NCBI GenBank assembly: GCA_044220875.1
Contig: JBGAQH010000007.1
Location: forward strand, 1-64,000
Length of the DNA: 64,000 nt
From: JAEUIT01 sp044220875
Lineage (GTDB): Bacteria > Planctomycetota > Phycisphaerae > Phycisphaerales > SM1A02
Reading direction: 5' to 3'
Under the pieces are notes generated by a model that had not been told where the DNA came from, made no database searches, and was given only the letters and a program-made list of their open reading frames with translations. Below, piece after piece: positions 1 through 10,727 of the stretch (positions within the stretch are counted from its first letter, which is position 1; the number at the start of each line of letters is the position of its first letter). The translations under genes were made by a program, and so were the position numbers.

Positions 1-1752
<1,752 letters not shown>

Positions 1753-1770
1753 GAGAATCCTTCTGGTCGA

Positions 1771-2919
1771 TCAAGCGCGCTCGGTCGTCGTCGCCGGGGC
1801 CGACGCGGCCTCCATCATCGCCGCAACATCCACGATCCCGGGGCGATTCGTCACCTCGCGGCCCCGACCGGCCTGCCACAAGCGGCCTTGCGCCAACGCC
1901 ATGCTGAGCCGGCGGCAGCGCGGGCAGATGTACTGGTAGTGGTTGACCGCGTCTTCGCCCACCCCTTGCATCTCGTAGGAGTACCCAAGCTCGCGCTCGA
2001 CCCGGATGAGGTCTTCAACGTGCACCTTTGAGGCGAACGGCTGCGCGCAGTTCCGGCAAACAGCCTGCTCGCCCGCTCTACCAGCGTCCTTGTAGAACGA
2101 CACACCGAGCTGCGCCGGGCGCTGGAAGATGTGGAAAAACTTACCGAAAGGCAGCCACAAGAGCGTGAAGATGACGCACGCGGCGTGCACAATCGCCAGG
2201 AAGTCGTAAGCGTACCCCTTCATCCATGTGTAGCTCGCGGTCAGCATCAGCCCGGTGATGCTGACCGCGAAGAGGAGGATGAGCGGCAGGAAGTCCTCGC
2301 CGAACTGCTGCACGGCCTCGGCGCCGCGATCACGCATTCGCCGCCGCATCGCGATCATCACCCCCGCGATCACCAGGAACGAGGCCCACACCAGGCCGTG
2401 GAAGATCAACCCGCCGACCATGCTCTCGATCCGGAAGCTGAACGTCGGGAATCCGAAGACATACACGCGGTAGCGCTCGAAGTCGTCAGCGGGCGTCTGA
2501 AAGTGGATCCACCCGAAGACCAGCGGGAACGTGATCGCAGCTGCCAGCAGGCAGCCCCACATGATGAGCCAGTGGGCGGCCCAGCGGGGCCGGCTGCGCC
2601 GGAAGATGAAGTTGTTGAGCGCAAAGACGCCGACGACACGCTTGGGCCAGGCAGCGAGGTTGATGAGCAGCCGGTCACGGGAGAAGAACGCCTGCCAGCC
2701 TCGTCGCCAGTAGAGTGCCGTCGGCGGACGCTGAAGCCACATGGAGTAGCGATACGTGATCCCAAACACTGCAAACAGCGTGGCGAATGTGTAGCCAACG
2801 AGCGCCGCGTCGAAGTGGGCGAGGTTGCGGGAGCCGATGGCGATCAGCGCCGCCACCAAGAGCGTCGCCACAACACCTCGTGCACCTGCGCGGACCGTCT
2901 CTCGACTCAAGGCTGGCAT
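1771..2919 (-). CDS. NarI-like haem b membrane subunit with C-terminal zinc ribbon
   Basis: About 382 residues. Six hydrophobic segments can be seen (roughly 15-32, 40-56, 115-141, 165-190, 208-231, 236-258) with histidines inside several of them (HWLIMWG, HGLVWAS, HAACVIF, FGKFFHIF), as expected of a nitrate reductase gamma-type cytochrome b. A cytoplasmic tail follows with CRNC and CPRC pairs about 45 residues apart, probably a zinc ribbon or iron-sulfur site. It probably passes quinol electrons to the molybdopterin subunit encoded immediately downstream. I prefer ATG 2919 because GAGGTGA lies just before it; an in-frame GTG six bases upstream is the alternative. Confidence 0.75.
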   Translation of the reverse strand: MPALSRETVRAGARGVVATLLVAALIAIGSRNLAHFDAALVGYTFATLFAVFGITYRYSMWLQRPPTALYWRRGWQAFFSRDRLLINLAAWPKRVVGVFALNNFIFRRSRPRWAAHWLIMWGCLLAAAITFPLVFGWIHFQTPADDFERYRVYVFGFPTFSFRIESMVGGLIFHGLVWASFLVIAGVMIAMRRRMRDRGAEAVQQFGEDFLPLILLFAVSITGLMLTASYTWMKGYAYDFLAIVHAACVIFTLLWLPFGKFFHIFQRPAQLGVSFYKDAGRAGEQAVCRNCAQPFASKVHVEDLIRVERELGYSYEMQGVGEDAVNHYQYICPRCRRLSMALAQGRLWQAGRGREVTNRPGIVDVAAMMEAASAPATTTERA

Positions 2920-3109
2920 CGTCACCTCGCAACCTGATTGGCCCGGAGCCTACTTCCAGGAATGCGAGAGTGTATTCCGGGCCCTTCGCACGCGCGCACT
3001 GGACCGGAGGGTGTGGGAAGATCTTGGAGTCGATCAGGTACGAACGTGCGTCGCGGCGCCGCCGGCACCACAGAAACACCGCGCACGAAGGGGAAGATCT
3101 AACCCGCGA

Positions 3110-3427
3110 TCACGCGAATTTAGTCGAACGGTACACTCGGACGACTGGCGGTTCCTGGAGCAGGCCGCGCCATTCCGCCAGTAGCGCTTTCATGTGCTCG
3201 TCCTCGGCGACCCGGCGCTGGTCGAGTTCAAAGACGGATTCGTCCACGTACTCAACGCGCTCGATGTACCGGCCGGGCCGTTGATCGTCTCGGAGAAGGG
3301 TGACCCTTATGCCGCCTGGTTCTTCGTAGAAGGGTACCGCCCTCCGCAGAAACGCCAAGAAGTCAGCGAGCCGCGGCTCCGAGATGCTGATCTCGAGGTC
3401 TAGCACGACATCGACGGGACTGTCCAT
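3110..3427 (-). CDS. Small dimeric alpha/beta-barrel (ABM-like) protein
   Basis: 105 residues. The pattern GIRVTLLRDDQRPGRYIERV, then an acidic helix and a second helix containing LLAEWRGLL, resembles antibiotic-biosynthesis-monooxygenase-like ferredoxin-fold domains, including those at the C-terminus of some MFS exporters. No catalytic residues can be assigned. It starts only 29 bp downstream of the Hint gene on the same strand, so the left limit of element A lies near here. Whether this gene is host or phage is unresolved. Confidence 0.5.
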   Translation of the reverse strand: MDSPVDVVLDLEISISEPRLADFLAFLRRAVPFYEEPGGIRVTLLRDDQRPGRYIERVEYVDESVFELDQRRVAEDEHMKALLAEWRGLLQEPPVVRVYRSTKFA

Positions 3428-3456
3428 ACCGGCGAGCGTAGGAGACTTGCCATCAG

Positions 3457-4914
3457 CTAGATTGAGAACGTCCCCGTCCCCCCGCCGCTGGAACTCGACC
3501 AGCTCATGCTGCCTGAGCCACTGCCTGATGAGGAAGACGACCCGGATGTTGAGCCAGAGGTCGAGAACGAGGACGAGCCGCTCGACTTGCTCCCGGACGA
3601 CGAGCCGCTGCTGGAGGAGCCGCTGCTCGATCCAGACATGGACCCCGATCCCGAGCCGGAGCCGGACCCACTTCCGGAGCCGGAACCTGATCCCGACGAC
3701 GCGCTGCCCGAGCCGGAACTCTGGGCGGTCGCGGGCATGTCGTTGTGGACCCAGACACCCTCGGCCAGAAGCGTGTTGGTGCCGGGGATGTGGATAGCCA
3801 CAGTGCGGGTCGGCGCATCAACGCGGACGACGGACTCGACCTCCTCCTCGTTCATGTGCTCATCGATCAGGAAATCGCCCGGCTGGATGAACTCGGCGGA
3901 CGCGAAGCCCCACTCGTCGCCGCGGCGGATCATGAACGGGTGCTCGGGCGTCGCCTTCAGGCGGCGGTTGATGACCATGAAGCCGTGGTGCTCGCCAAGG
4001 TGGATGCTCGCCACGCGCGCCGCGACGGGCGTCGCGCCGTGCAGTCCGTGGTGCGAGAGCCAGTTGTACTGGGCGCGGTAGGGCACATCGACCTCGAGGC
4101 CGGGGACCTGGATGGATGCGATTCGGTCGCCGGGCTTGAGGTTCTCGATGGGCGTGAGGCGGCCGTCCTCCAGCCGCACGAGTGTGCCGAAGAGGAGGCA
4201 GTTGCCGCTGCTTCCGCCACCGCCGCTGGACCCACCACCACCCGATGATCCGCCGCCGCCACTCGATCCGCCTCCACCGGAGGAGCCACCGCCGCCCGAG
4301 GAACCTCCACCGGACGACCCGCCACCCGAGGAACCGCCTGAGGATGCGCCCGACGACGCCCCTGAGCTCATCCCGCTGCTCGCGCCTGATGAGGCGCCGC
4401 TGGACATCCCGCTGCTCTGGCCGCTGCTGCCCGAGCCGGATGAGCCCGACCCGCTCGATGATCCTGATCCGCTCGAAGAACTAGACCCAGAGCCGCTGCT
4501 GGAAGACCCGCTCGATGACGACCCCGAGGAGGACGAGCCGCTCGACGACATCGATCCCGAAGAAGAACTCCCGGAGGATGGAGAGCCGCTGCTCGAACCC
4601 GATGACCCTGAAGACATGGAATCGCTCGACCCGCTGCTGGACGGCGTATGCGTCGTGCCGGAGGTGTTGCTCGTGAAGGCGCCGGTGGTGTAGAACGTGA
4701 GCGTGGGCGTTCCGCTCGGCCCGGTCGTGTAGATGACATCTCCGGTCGTCGAGTAGCTCGATGGCATGCTCGGCGTGCTGGTCGGCGTCGAGTAGGTGCT
4801 CTCGGGCGTCGATCCCGAGGGCGTGGAGTAGTTGCTCGACCCGCCGCCCGTGGGCGGGCGACCCGTCGCCCACACGGGGATGTATAAGTAGTATCGGGTC
4901 GGGCCGTCACTCAT
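3457..4914 (-). CDS. Hint (intein/hedgehog-type) domain protein with Ser/Gly-rich low-complexity arms
   Basis: 485 residues from ATG 4914, whose ATGA overlaps the stop of the upstream gene. Residues 1-90 are Ser/Thr/Pro-rich, about 90-237 almost pure Ser/Gly, ending in tandem SSGGGG units. A Hint domain (about 239-391) begins with Cys in NCLLFGT, has GDRIAS, the block-B motif TPEHPFMI and GDFLI, and ends with VWVHND. A second Ser/Gly tail of about 95 residues follows. Catalytic Cys, the block-B His and the terminal His-Asn are all present, but the residue after HN is Asp, not Cys/Ser/Thr. That is expected of bacterial intein-like domains that cleave rather than ligate. It is the last gene of the late operon, so a structural or surface protein that self-processes is plausible. 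A remnant of a second copy lies at 38506-38760. Confidence 0.85.
   Translation of the reverse strand: MSDGPTRYYLYIPVWATGRPPTGGGSSNYSTPSGSTPESTYSTPTSTPSMPSSYSTTGDVIYTTGPSGTPTLTFYTTGAFTSNTSGTTHTPSSSGSSDSMSSGSSGSSSGSPSSGSSSSGSMSSSGSSSSGSSSSGSSSSGSGSSSSSGSGSSSGSGSSGSGSSGQSSGMSSGASSGASSGMSSGASSGASSGGSSGGGSSGGGSSGGGGSSGGGGSSGGGGSSGGGGSSGGGGSSGNCLLFGTLVRLEDGRLTPIENLKPGDRIASIQVPGLEVDVPYRAQYNWLSHHGLHGATPVAARVASIHLGEHHGFMVINRRLKATPEHPFMIRRGDEWGFASAEFIQPGDFLIDEHMNEEEVESVVRVDAPTRTVAIHIPGTNTLLAEGVWVHNDMPATAQSSGSGSASSGSGSGSGSGSGSGSGSGSMSGSSSGSSSSGSSSGSKSSGSSSFSTSGSTSGSSSSSGSGSGSMSWSSSSGGGTGTFSI
4205..4660. repeat. GC-rich tandem codon repeat encoding Ser/Gly (SSGGGG) units
   Basis: This part of the Hint gene is a degenerate minisatellite. 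On the minus strand it reads as alternating serine and glycine codons, most regular at 4205-4340, where GGSSGG-type units recur. It gives a flexible linker like (G4S)n before the Hint domain. A shorter run of the same type, at 3480-3720, encodes the C-terminal tail. Such repeats are prone to length change and misassembly. Confidence 0.8.
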
Positions 4915-5834
4915 CGGGCGGCCTCCTGCGCTCCCACGGCGGGCTTGGGATTCGGCTCGTACCAGCCCTGCGTGCTCACCGGCTTGCCGCACTCGGCGGA
5001 CGCGGCCTTCACCGCCGCCCCAAAGTCCAGGCGATCGAACGCCTGGAGTTCGCTGCCCGGGGAGCAGTTGATCACGCGAAACCGGTGCTTGTCGAAGTGC
5101 GGACGCAGCGCCTCGAAGCGGCGGGCCAGCGAGTCGTACAGGACGTTGTTGTGCCGGATGGCGTTCGGGGCGCGGTGCTCGTCGAACGCGTACTTGCGGT
5201 CGGTCGCCATCTTGAAGTCGCAGCCGAGCAGGTACACCGTGCCAAAGCCCAGGTGGTGGAGCAGGCGCAGCGCCACGAGCATGACGCTCCGCTTGCCCGT
5301 GATCCCGAGCGAGTCCGCGTGCTTGGCATCGTTCCCCCACGGGACCGAGTCGCCCGTCAGGAACCGCTCATGATCGAAATGGTCCGCGCGGCGGAAGAAC
5401 AGCACGCTCGGCATCTGCCGGACGCGAAAGGCGCTGTTGCGCATGGTGCCGTCGGGGTTCTGGATGCGGAGGCGCTTGTCCCAACAGCACGTCGGCACGA
5501 ACTTCAGGATGCCCGGGTCTTTCCAGCCGGTATCGATGAAGCGGCCCGGATCGTCCACGCACGTCCAGAGCGTCGGCCGATGCACGGACCAGGAGTTGTT
5601 CACTCCCATCGTGACGATGCCGCGCTTGTTGAGCTGCGTGAGGTCAACCTGCGTGAGCGACGGCCCCGATAAAATCAGGAACGCCGAACGCCCGCGGTAG
5701 AAACCCCCGAGCGACACGGAGTCGAAGTCGGCGGTGTAGAGGCGCAGGCCGTCCCGCGCGGGCTTCCGCGCCTTGAGCCCCGCCTGAAGCGCCGCGATGT
5801 CCGACTGGTTCTCACGCACAGCCACACCCCCCAC
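4911..5834 (-). CDS. DUF115/6-hydroxymethylpterin pyrophosphokinase-like Rossmann protein
   Basis: About 307 residues. The N-terminal AFLILSGPSLTQVDL followed by GIVTMGVNNSW is the glycine-rich start and following strand of DUF115-type folds, related to phage and flagellar glycan-transferring proteins. LVALRLLHHLGFGTVYLLGCDF matches the later strand-helix of that family. It overlaps the methyltransferase upstream and the Hint gene downstream, so the three are translated together. A role in modifying a virion glycan or nucleotide sugar is inference. The start is uncertain: GTG at 5834 has AAGGAGG just upstream, and ATG-type codons exist up to 5852. Confidence 0.6.
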   Translation of the reverse strand: MGGVAVRENQSDIAALQAGLKARKPARDGLRLYTADFDSVSLGGFYRGRSAFLILSGPSLTQVDLTQLNKRGIVTMGVNNSWSVHRPTLWTCVDDPGRFIDTGWKDPGILKFVPTCCWDKRLRIQNPDGTMRNSAFRVRQMPSVLFFRRADHFDHERFLTGDSVPWGNDAKHADSLGITGKRSVMLVALRLLHHLGFGTVYLLGCDFKMATDRKYAFDEHRAPNAIRHNNVLYDSLARRFEALRPHFDKHRFRVINCSPGSELQAFDRLDFGAAVKAASAECGKPVSTQGWYEPNPKPAVGAQEAAR

Positions 5835-6423
5835 GGCCCTCCTTGGCCGCAAACCGCCCGACGATGTACCGACCCTCGGCCTTCGGTGCCGTCACGGTGC
5901 CGACGCGGTCGATCCGCTCCAGCCACCACGCCAGCGGTCGCACGGTCGGATGCAGACCCTCGCCGGCGACGGTGGTGCGGCTCGGGCGCGTGCAGATCGA
6001 GAACACGAAGTGCGCCTTGGGGCGGCCGACACGCCGCATCTCCGCGAGCACCGCGTCCACATCCTCCGGGAGTAGGTGCTCCAGGGCGTCGAAGCTCGTC
6101 ACCACGTCGGCAACTCCGTCGAGCAGGCCGGTCTTGTGCATGGCCCGCGGGAGGTCCGCCTCGGGGAACGCGAAGTCGATACCGAGCCCGTCGATGCCGA
6201 TCCGCCGCAGCGCGCCGATGAAGTCGTTTCGCCCGCACCCGAAGTCCACCACGAAGCGGGGCTTCAGCCGCTGCACCATCAGGAAAGCCGCTGCGCCGTG
6301 GTTGGTCGCGCCGTAACCCATGCCGGGCGCGGCGGGCCGCGCGGCGAGCGCGACGTACTTCTTCCGCTCGTGCTCGCGGCGGGCGTCGACGGTCGGCTTG
6401 ATTGGGGCGGGAGTTGTGGTCAT
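5812..6423 (-). CDS. SAM-dependent methyltransferase (class I)
   Basis: 203 residues. FVVDFGCGRNDFIGALR (about residues 58-74) is motif I of class I methyltransferases, GLGIDFAFPEADLPRA follows as the acidic loop, and VVTSFDALEHLLPEDVD is motif IV. ATG 6423 overlaps the stop of the preceding tail gene (ATGA). The substrate is unknown. Position at the 3' end of the late operon next to a DUF115-like protein suggests a carbohydrate or small-molecule target rather than DNA; this is inference. Element B has no counterpart at this position. Confidence 0.8.
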   Translation of the reverse strand: MTTTPAPIKPTVDARREHERKKYVALAARPAAPGMGYGATNHGAAAFLMVQRLKPRFVVDFGCGRNDFIGALRRIGIDGLGIDFAFPEADLPRAMHKTGLLDGVADVVTSFDALEHLLPEDVDAVLAEMRRVGRPKAHFVFSICTRPSRTTVAGEGLHPTVRPLAWWLERIDRVGTVTAPKAEGRYIVGRFAAKEGRGGCGCA

Positions 6424-7448
6424 GCGCCTCCCTCGATGTAGATGTTGAACTTGCGATCTTCGTCGGCCGGGTCGGCGATCTCGATGAGGCTCATCGCCTC
6501 GAACACCCACACCGGCCTGCCCTTGCTGTTGCGCTCACAGGTGAGCTGCACGCAGACACCCTCGGGGATCGGCACGAGCCTGGGCTTGAGCGACCGTGCG
6601 GGCGGGCATTTGGGGAGCACGCCCGGCAACTCGCACACCGGCCCGAGACCCAGCAACCCACCGAAGCCGGACCCGGCGTCGAAGTTGTTCATGTGGTGGG
6701 CCTCGAAGCGGTTAATCGCGAGCCGCGTCGGGTCCTCGCCGCCACCGGCCAGTTGCGACGAAAGGCCCTCGGGCACGGGGACATAGCGGAGGTAGGTGTC
6801 GCTGCCGGGGTCGCCGTCGATCCGGGCCTCGACCCACGGATAGCGCCAGCGGTTGTTCTCGGTGGGGATGGGTTGTGCCGCCCCGAGGATCGCCGTGACG
6901 CGGCCGGGCGAAGGCTGGCCCATCTCGATCACGGCCCACTTCTCGCCGGTGCCCTCTTCCTTCCACAGGATCGGGATGCCGCCCAGGGGCGTGCTGGCCA
7001 GCACGGTCTCCTCGGGAGCCAGCTCGCAGGTCGTGTCCGTCTCGTTGGTGATGAAGACCCGCGCAGGCGTCACGCCCTTGAGCACGCACCGTCCGAGGTC
7101 GCCCGGCTTGATCGGTTGTAGCGCCAGCACGAACGAGAGCGATGGGGACTCGTCGGTGGCAATCTCCCCGGTCAACGGGGTGCGGCTGTGGAACGTCCGC
7201 TCCTGGTCCTCGTTGTCCGGCTGCACGAGCACGCCGGTGATGGCCAGCGCGTGGTACGGCTCGATGTCATCTTCGGAGTCGTTACGCACGAGCACGATGC
7301 CGCGCTGCGCGGGTTCGAGCGCCGATCCGGCGTTGGAGTTCTGCTCCCGCCGGCGCAGATCGACCGCCGCATCGACGAAGGCGTTGTACGCCGCCGCGGG
7401 AATGCGGAGGGGTTGACCGGACCGGACTTTGCGGAACACGTCGCCCAT
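6420..7448 (-). CDS. Phage distal tail/virion protein, type 1
   Basis: 342 residues, no signal peptide. It begins with VRSGQPLRIPAAAYNAFVDA, matching the start of the element B gene at 43076-43882 (VRAGERLRVRAGDWNSLANA). Both also share GIPILWKEEGTG / ATILWKESGTG with a following W or L-rich strand. The protein is beta-rich and has two Cys-containing segments near the C-terminus. It is placed after the tape measure gene and overlaps the methyltransferase by ATGA. I do not recognise a named family; a baseplate or fibre-connecting role is inferred from position. Confidence 0.6.
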   Translation of the reverse strand: MGDVFRKVRSGQPLRIPAAAYNAFVDAAVDLRRREQNSNAGSALEPAQRGIVLVRNDSEDDIEPYHALAITGVLVQPDNEDQERTFHSRTPLTGEIATDESPSLSFVLALQPIKPGDLGRCVLKGVTPARVFITNETDTTCELAPEETVLASTPLGGIPILWKEEGTGEKWAVIEMGQPSPGRVTAILGAAQPIPTENNRWRYPWVEARIDGDPGSDTYLRYVPVPEGLSSQLAGGGEDPTRLAINRFEAHHMNNFDAGSGFGGLLGLGPVCELPGVLPKCPPARSLKPRLVPIPEGVCVQLTCERNSKGRPVWVFEAMSLIEIADPADEDRKFNIYIEGGA

Positions 7449-7466
7449 GCGTCTCCTCGTGGGGGG

Positions 7467-8276
7467 TCAGATCCCCAATCCGGCGAAGTTGCCCTCGTCG
7501 TACACGCGCTCGACATACGCCGCGACCGGGCGCTTCACGATCGCGTGCGACCCGGTGTCCTCCTGGTCGGCGTACCGCACCCACAGGTACTCCCAGCCCT
7601 TCTTGCTGATGCCGCTGATGTCGCCGACGGAGATGCCGCTCGCATTGGGGCTGGCTGCGAAACGGAAGGTGATCTCCCAGTCGTCTTCGGGGTCGGTACC
7701 GCGCCGCGCGCCCGATGCCCCGAGGAACAGGACCTCGCCCGCCTGAAACCCCTTGAACGCGCCGGAGTTCACCTTGCCGGTGAGCGTGAAGAGGGTGCCC
7801 TTGTAGGACGTCGTCACCTGGTCGTTGGTGAAGTAATGCGTCTCGGAGAACTGAAACACCGGGACGGTGATATCCACGCCCTCAACGCCGTCGGCGGTAA
7901 CGCCGATCGCGCCGCCGAAGTCTGGGGCCGACGAGCCCGAGGGCGCGTGCGAAGACACCGTGTCCTTGCTCTGGGTGATGTGCTGCGTGCCGCCGCCGGT
8001 GTCGAAGGAGAAGATGCTCTCGCCGGGCTCCGGGAGCGATCCGCCCTGGGCCTTCCCGTACCGGACCACCGCCTCCCACAGCTCATCGCCGACCGGCTCG
8101 ACGGAGGTGGATTGCCGGGGGTGGCCGTCATAGGTCGCGGGGCTGGTCGTCTCGGCCGCGTTGCGAGCCGCGAGGTCGTCGTTGGTCCCGCGCACGGTGT
8201 AGACCAGCTCCGCCGAAGGGTTGTCGCCCTTGGTGGACTTGCGGCTCTCGAACTTCTCCGTCACCGTGATCGCCAC
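7467..8276 (-). CDS. Phage distal tail/virion protein, type 2
   Basis: 269 residues from GTG 8276, with GGAGAG about 7 nt upstream. It is clearly homologous to the element B protein at 43879-44691: HITQSK, DFGGAIGVTADGVEG, FSETHY, LTGKVN, AGEVLFLGA and KGWEYLWVRY recur in order. It is beta-rich, without membrane segments. Immediate position after the tape measure gene is that of distal-tail or baseplate hub proteins of siphophages; the exact role is inference. Confidence 0.7.
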   Translation of the reverse strand: MAITVTEKFESRKSTKGDNPSAELVYTVRGTNDDLAARNAAETTSPATYDGHPRQSTSVEPVGDELWEAVVRYGKAQGGSLPEPGESIFSFDTGGGTQHITQSKDTVSSHAPSGSSAPDFGGAIGVTADGVEGVDITVPVFQFSETHYFTNDQVTTSYKGTLFTLTGKVNSGAFKGFQAGEVLFLGASGARRGTDPEDDWEITFRFAASPNASGISVGDISGISKKGWEYLWVRYADQEDTGSHAIVKRPVAAYVERVYDEGNFAGLGI

Positions 8277-8288
8277 GAACGACTCTCC

Positions 8289-10283
8289 TTATGCGAACGT
8301 CAGCCCGCCGCTCTGCGCGGCGTCGGCCAGACGCTTGGTGTGCTTGGCGGTCTGCTCGGTCGCGCGGGCGGTGCGCTCGGCGGCACCGCCATCGGACTCC
8401 AGCCCTTGCGCAGCGCGGGCGTTGAACGTGCCCCGAACGCTGATTCCCTTGCCGATGACCTCGCCGAGCCCCGCGAGGCGGTCCTCGAACTCGGCCATCA
8501 GGTCGCGCGGTGTGCGAGCAGCCCCGCGCTCGGCGTCCGTCGTTTCACGCTTCTGGCGGGCTTGCTCGATGGCGTCGGCGAGCTTCTGCTTCGCGGCATC
8601 CAGCGCCGCTTGCGACTCCGCGAGCCCCGCCTCCGTGTTCGCCTTGAGCGCGGCCTGGGCCTCCTCAAAGTCACGACCAATCCCGGCGAGGGTTGCCTCG
8701 TGCAAGGCGGCGGCCTGATCGCGCTCGGCGGTGCGCTGTCCCTCGCGCTCGGCCACCTGCCGCTGGGCCGCGCTTTCCAGTTCCGCCAAGCGGGATTCGA
8801 GTTGATCATCGACGGCCCTCTTCGCGGCGTCCACGTCGAGTCCGGAGTCGAACAGCCCCTGGATCTCCAGCATCCGCTTGGCGACCCATGACGTTGCCGA
8901 CTCCCAGACCTGCTGAAAGCCGGTGGTGAAGTTGGTCCAGGTCTTGGAAAGGAACGACGTGGTCTCGATCCACGCGATCTCAAGGGCGTGGAAGACGATC
9001 TCCGCGGCGGCGAGCGCGCCGTACCACATGCCATAGGCAGTGGAGACGAAGAACTCCTTGGCCTCCAGCCAGACCTTGTTGAGCGCGGCGACGCCTTGCT
9101 GCCAGACCACTTTGAGGGAGAGCCACAGGATCTCGGCCGCCAGTGCGATGTCGCCCGCGGCCAGGGCATCGGAGATGCCGCCGACGACCTTGCTGACCCA
9201 GTCGCGCAGGCGCGTGAACTGCTCGCCGAGCCAGGCGACGGCCTCGCCGCCGACGCCGGTGGTGACGAGGAGTACGCCGCCGAGCGCCACGATCGCGGCG
9301 ATCGCCAACCCGACCGGCGACAGGATCGCCGCGATGGCCGCACCGATCAGGCCGAATGCTGCACCGATGCCGCCGATCACACCCGCGACGATGCCGAGGG
9401 TCGCGCCAATGCCCGAGACGATGTACCCCAGCGCGACGATAGCGACCCCCGCCACGGCGACGGCGGCGGCGATCTTGAGCGCCCACACGACCATGTCCCG
9501 GTTCGCCTTGATCCAGGTTGTGACGCTCACGACGATGCGGGTGATCCGCTCCGCGAGGTCCTTGAGCGTCGGCGCGAGCGCGCCGCCGATGGTGAACACA
9601 CCCTGTTTGAGCACCTTCCAGAGGGTGCCGAGCGCGTCATTGAGCGCGGCGGCGTCGCGGGCGGTCTCGGTGCTAACGGTGAGGCCGAGGCGCCGGGCCT
9701 CCTCCTGCATCGCCTCGATGCCAGCCGCACCGTCCGCCATGAGCGGCAGCAGTTTGGTCCCGGCCTTGCCGAAGACCTCCATCGCCAGCGCAGCGCGGAG
9801 CGCGGGGTCGCGCACCTGGGAGATGCGCTCAGCGAGGATTTTGAACTGTTCGTCCGGGGAGAGGCTCGCCAGTTGGGCGGCACTGAGCCCGAGCCGGCCG
9901 AGCGCGTCGCCCGCGGATGCCGACCCCTGCGCTGCGCCCGCCAGCGTCCGCTGCATGTTGCGGAGCCCGGACTCGAGCGTCTCCAGGTCCGTGCCGGAGA
10001 GGTCGGCCGCAAATCCCAGCTCAGAGAGGGCCTCCACGCTCACGCCGGTCCGCTGGCTCATCTTGTCGAGCATGTCGCCCGTGTCAGAGAAGGCCTTCGC
10101 CGTGCCGAGCAGCGCCGCGACCGCTGTCGCGCCGATCCCCGCGAGCCGCGTGCCCACCGACCTGAGGCCAGCCCCAAAGGCATCGAGCTGCTTCTGGGCG
10201 CGGCGAAGCCCGGCGGTGAGCTTGTCGCTCACGCCGAGTTCGACGAACGCCCGTCCAGCCCGGATGCCCTGCGTGTCGGCCAC
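8289..10283 (-). CDS. Phage tail tape measure protein
   Basis: 664 residues from GTG 10283. The N-terminus has the tape-measure (TP901-type) core KAFSDTGDMLDKMSQRTGVS, VEALSELGFAADLSG, LRNMQRTLAGAAQG. Hydrophobic glycine/alanine-rich segments run through about 275-350, the usual membrane-active part, and an Ala/Glu/Gln coiled coil lies at about 490-610. The element B homologue (44701-46686) is 661 residues, so the predicted tail lengths are nearly equal (on the order of 100 nm at 0.15 nm per residue, a general rule). It follows the gp10-like gene directly. Confidence 0.9.
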   Translation of the reverse strand: MADTQGIRAGRAFVELGVSDKLTAGLRRAQKQLDAFGAGLRSVGTRLAGIGATAVAALLGTAKAFSDTGDMLDKMSQRTGVSVEALSELGFAADLSGTDLETLESGLRNMQRTLAGAAQGSASAGDALGRLGLSAAQLASLSPDEQFKILAERISQVRDPALRAALAMEVFGKAGTKLLPLMADGAAGIEAMQEEARRLGLTVSTETARDAAALNDALGTLWKVLKQGVFTIGGALAPTLKDLAERITRIVVSVTTWIKANRDMVVWALKIAAAVAVAGVAIVALGYIVSGIGATLGIVAGVIGGIGAAFGLIGAAIAAILSPVGLAIAAIVALGGVLLVTTGVGGEAVAWLGEQFTRLRDWVSKVVGGISDALAAGDIALAAEILWLSLKVVWQQGVAALNKVWLEAKEFFVSTAYGMWYGALAAAEIVFHALEIAWIETTSFLSKTWTNFTTGFQQVWESATSWVAKRMLEIQGLFDSGLDVDAAKRAVDDQLESRLAELESAAQRQVAEREGQRTAERDQAAALHEATLAGIGRDFEEAQAALKANTEAGLAESQAALDAAKQKLADAIEQARQKRETTDAERGAARTPRDLMAEFEDRLAGLGEVIGKGISVRGTFNARAAQGLESDGGAAERTARATEQTAKHTKRLADAAQSGGLTFA

Positions 10284-10286
10284 CGA

Positions 10287-10727
10287 TCAGGCTCCCTTCC
10301 GAATGGAGTTCCGCCACAGCAACGGCAACTTCGGCCGCTCCTGCTCCAGCGCCGGGGCCATGTACGGCCGCGCGGCGATCTTGACCTTCTGCGACGTGAG
10401 CCTCCCGCCCTTGCGCCGTAACACGATCGTGTCGCCGCCGTACTCCAGCACCTTGGGGGCGACGCTCTTCTTGAACCCCACGGGGCCGACGACCACGGAG
10501 TCTGCCGCTTTGTCGTACCCGAAGAGGATGAGTCGGCGCAGGCTCCCCTCGTGCGAGTGGGGAGGCTTGCCCGCGGGCGAGGAGCCCTTGCGCTTGCGGA
10601 TGCTCGTGCGGGCAGCCGTGCGGATAAACGCGCCGGCCTTGCTGAGCACCTTCCGCTTGACCCCATCGACCGCGCGGACGACCGCCGCGCGGTCGAAGAA
10701 CATGTCCTTGATCCGGATGGTGATCAC
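10287..10727 (-). CDS. HK97 gp10-like tail completion protein
   Basis: 146 residues from GTG 10727. The GTGA overlaps the stop of the lipoprotein gene. MFFDRAAVVRAVDGVKRKVL, AGKPPHSHEG, VVVGPVGF, VLEYGG and IAARPYMAPALEQE are the blocks of the HK97 gp10/minor tail family. The same blocks occur in the B homologue at 47343-47843. In siphophages these proteins sit at the head-tail interface or cap the tail tube. In A this function has outlived the lost head genes. Confidence 0.8.
   Translation of the reverse strand: MITIRIKDMFFDRAAVVRAVDGVKRKVLSKAGAFIRTAARTSIRKRKGSSPAGKPPHSHEGSLRRLILFGYDKAADSVVVGPVGFKKSVAPKVLEYGGDTIVLRRKGGRLTSQKVKIAARPYMAPALEQERPKLPLLWRNSIRKGA

Noticed and set aside
4915..5340. 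N-terminal extension of the Hint gene reading frame to 5340
   Set aside because: The upstream part is a shadow of the DUF115-like gene; ATG 4914 with ATGA overlap is the natural start.
7188..8891. Long plus-strand ORF (567 codons) opposite tail genes
   Set aside because: Covers parts of three genes on the other strand that have homologues in element B; codon pattern is that of a shadow frame.
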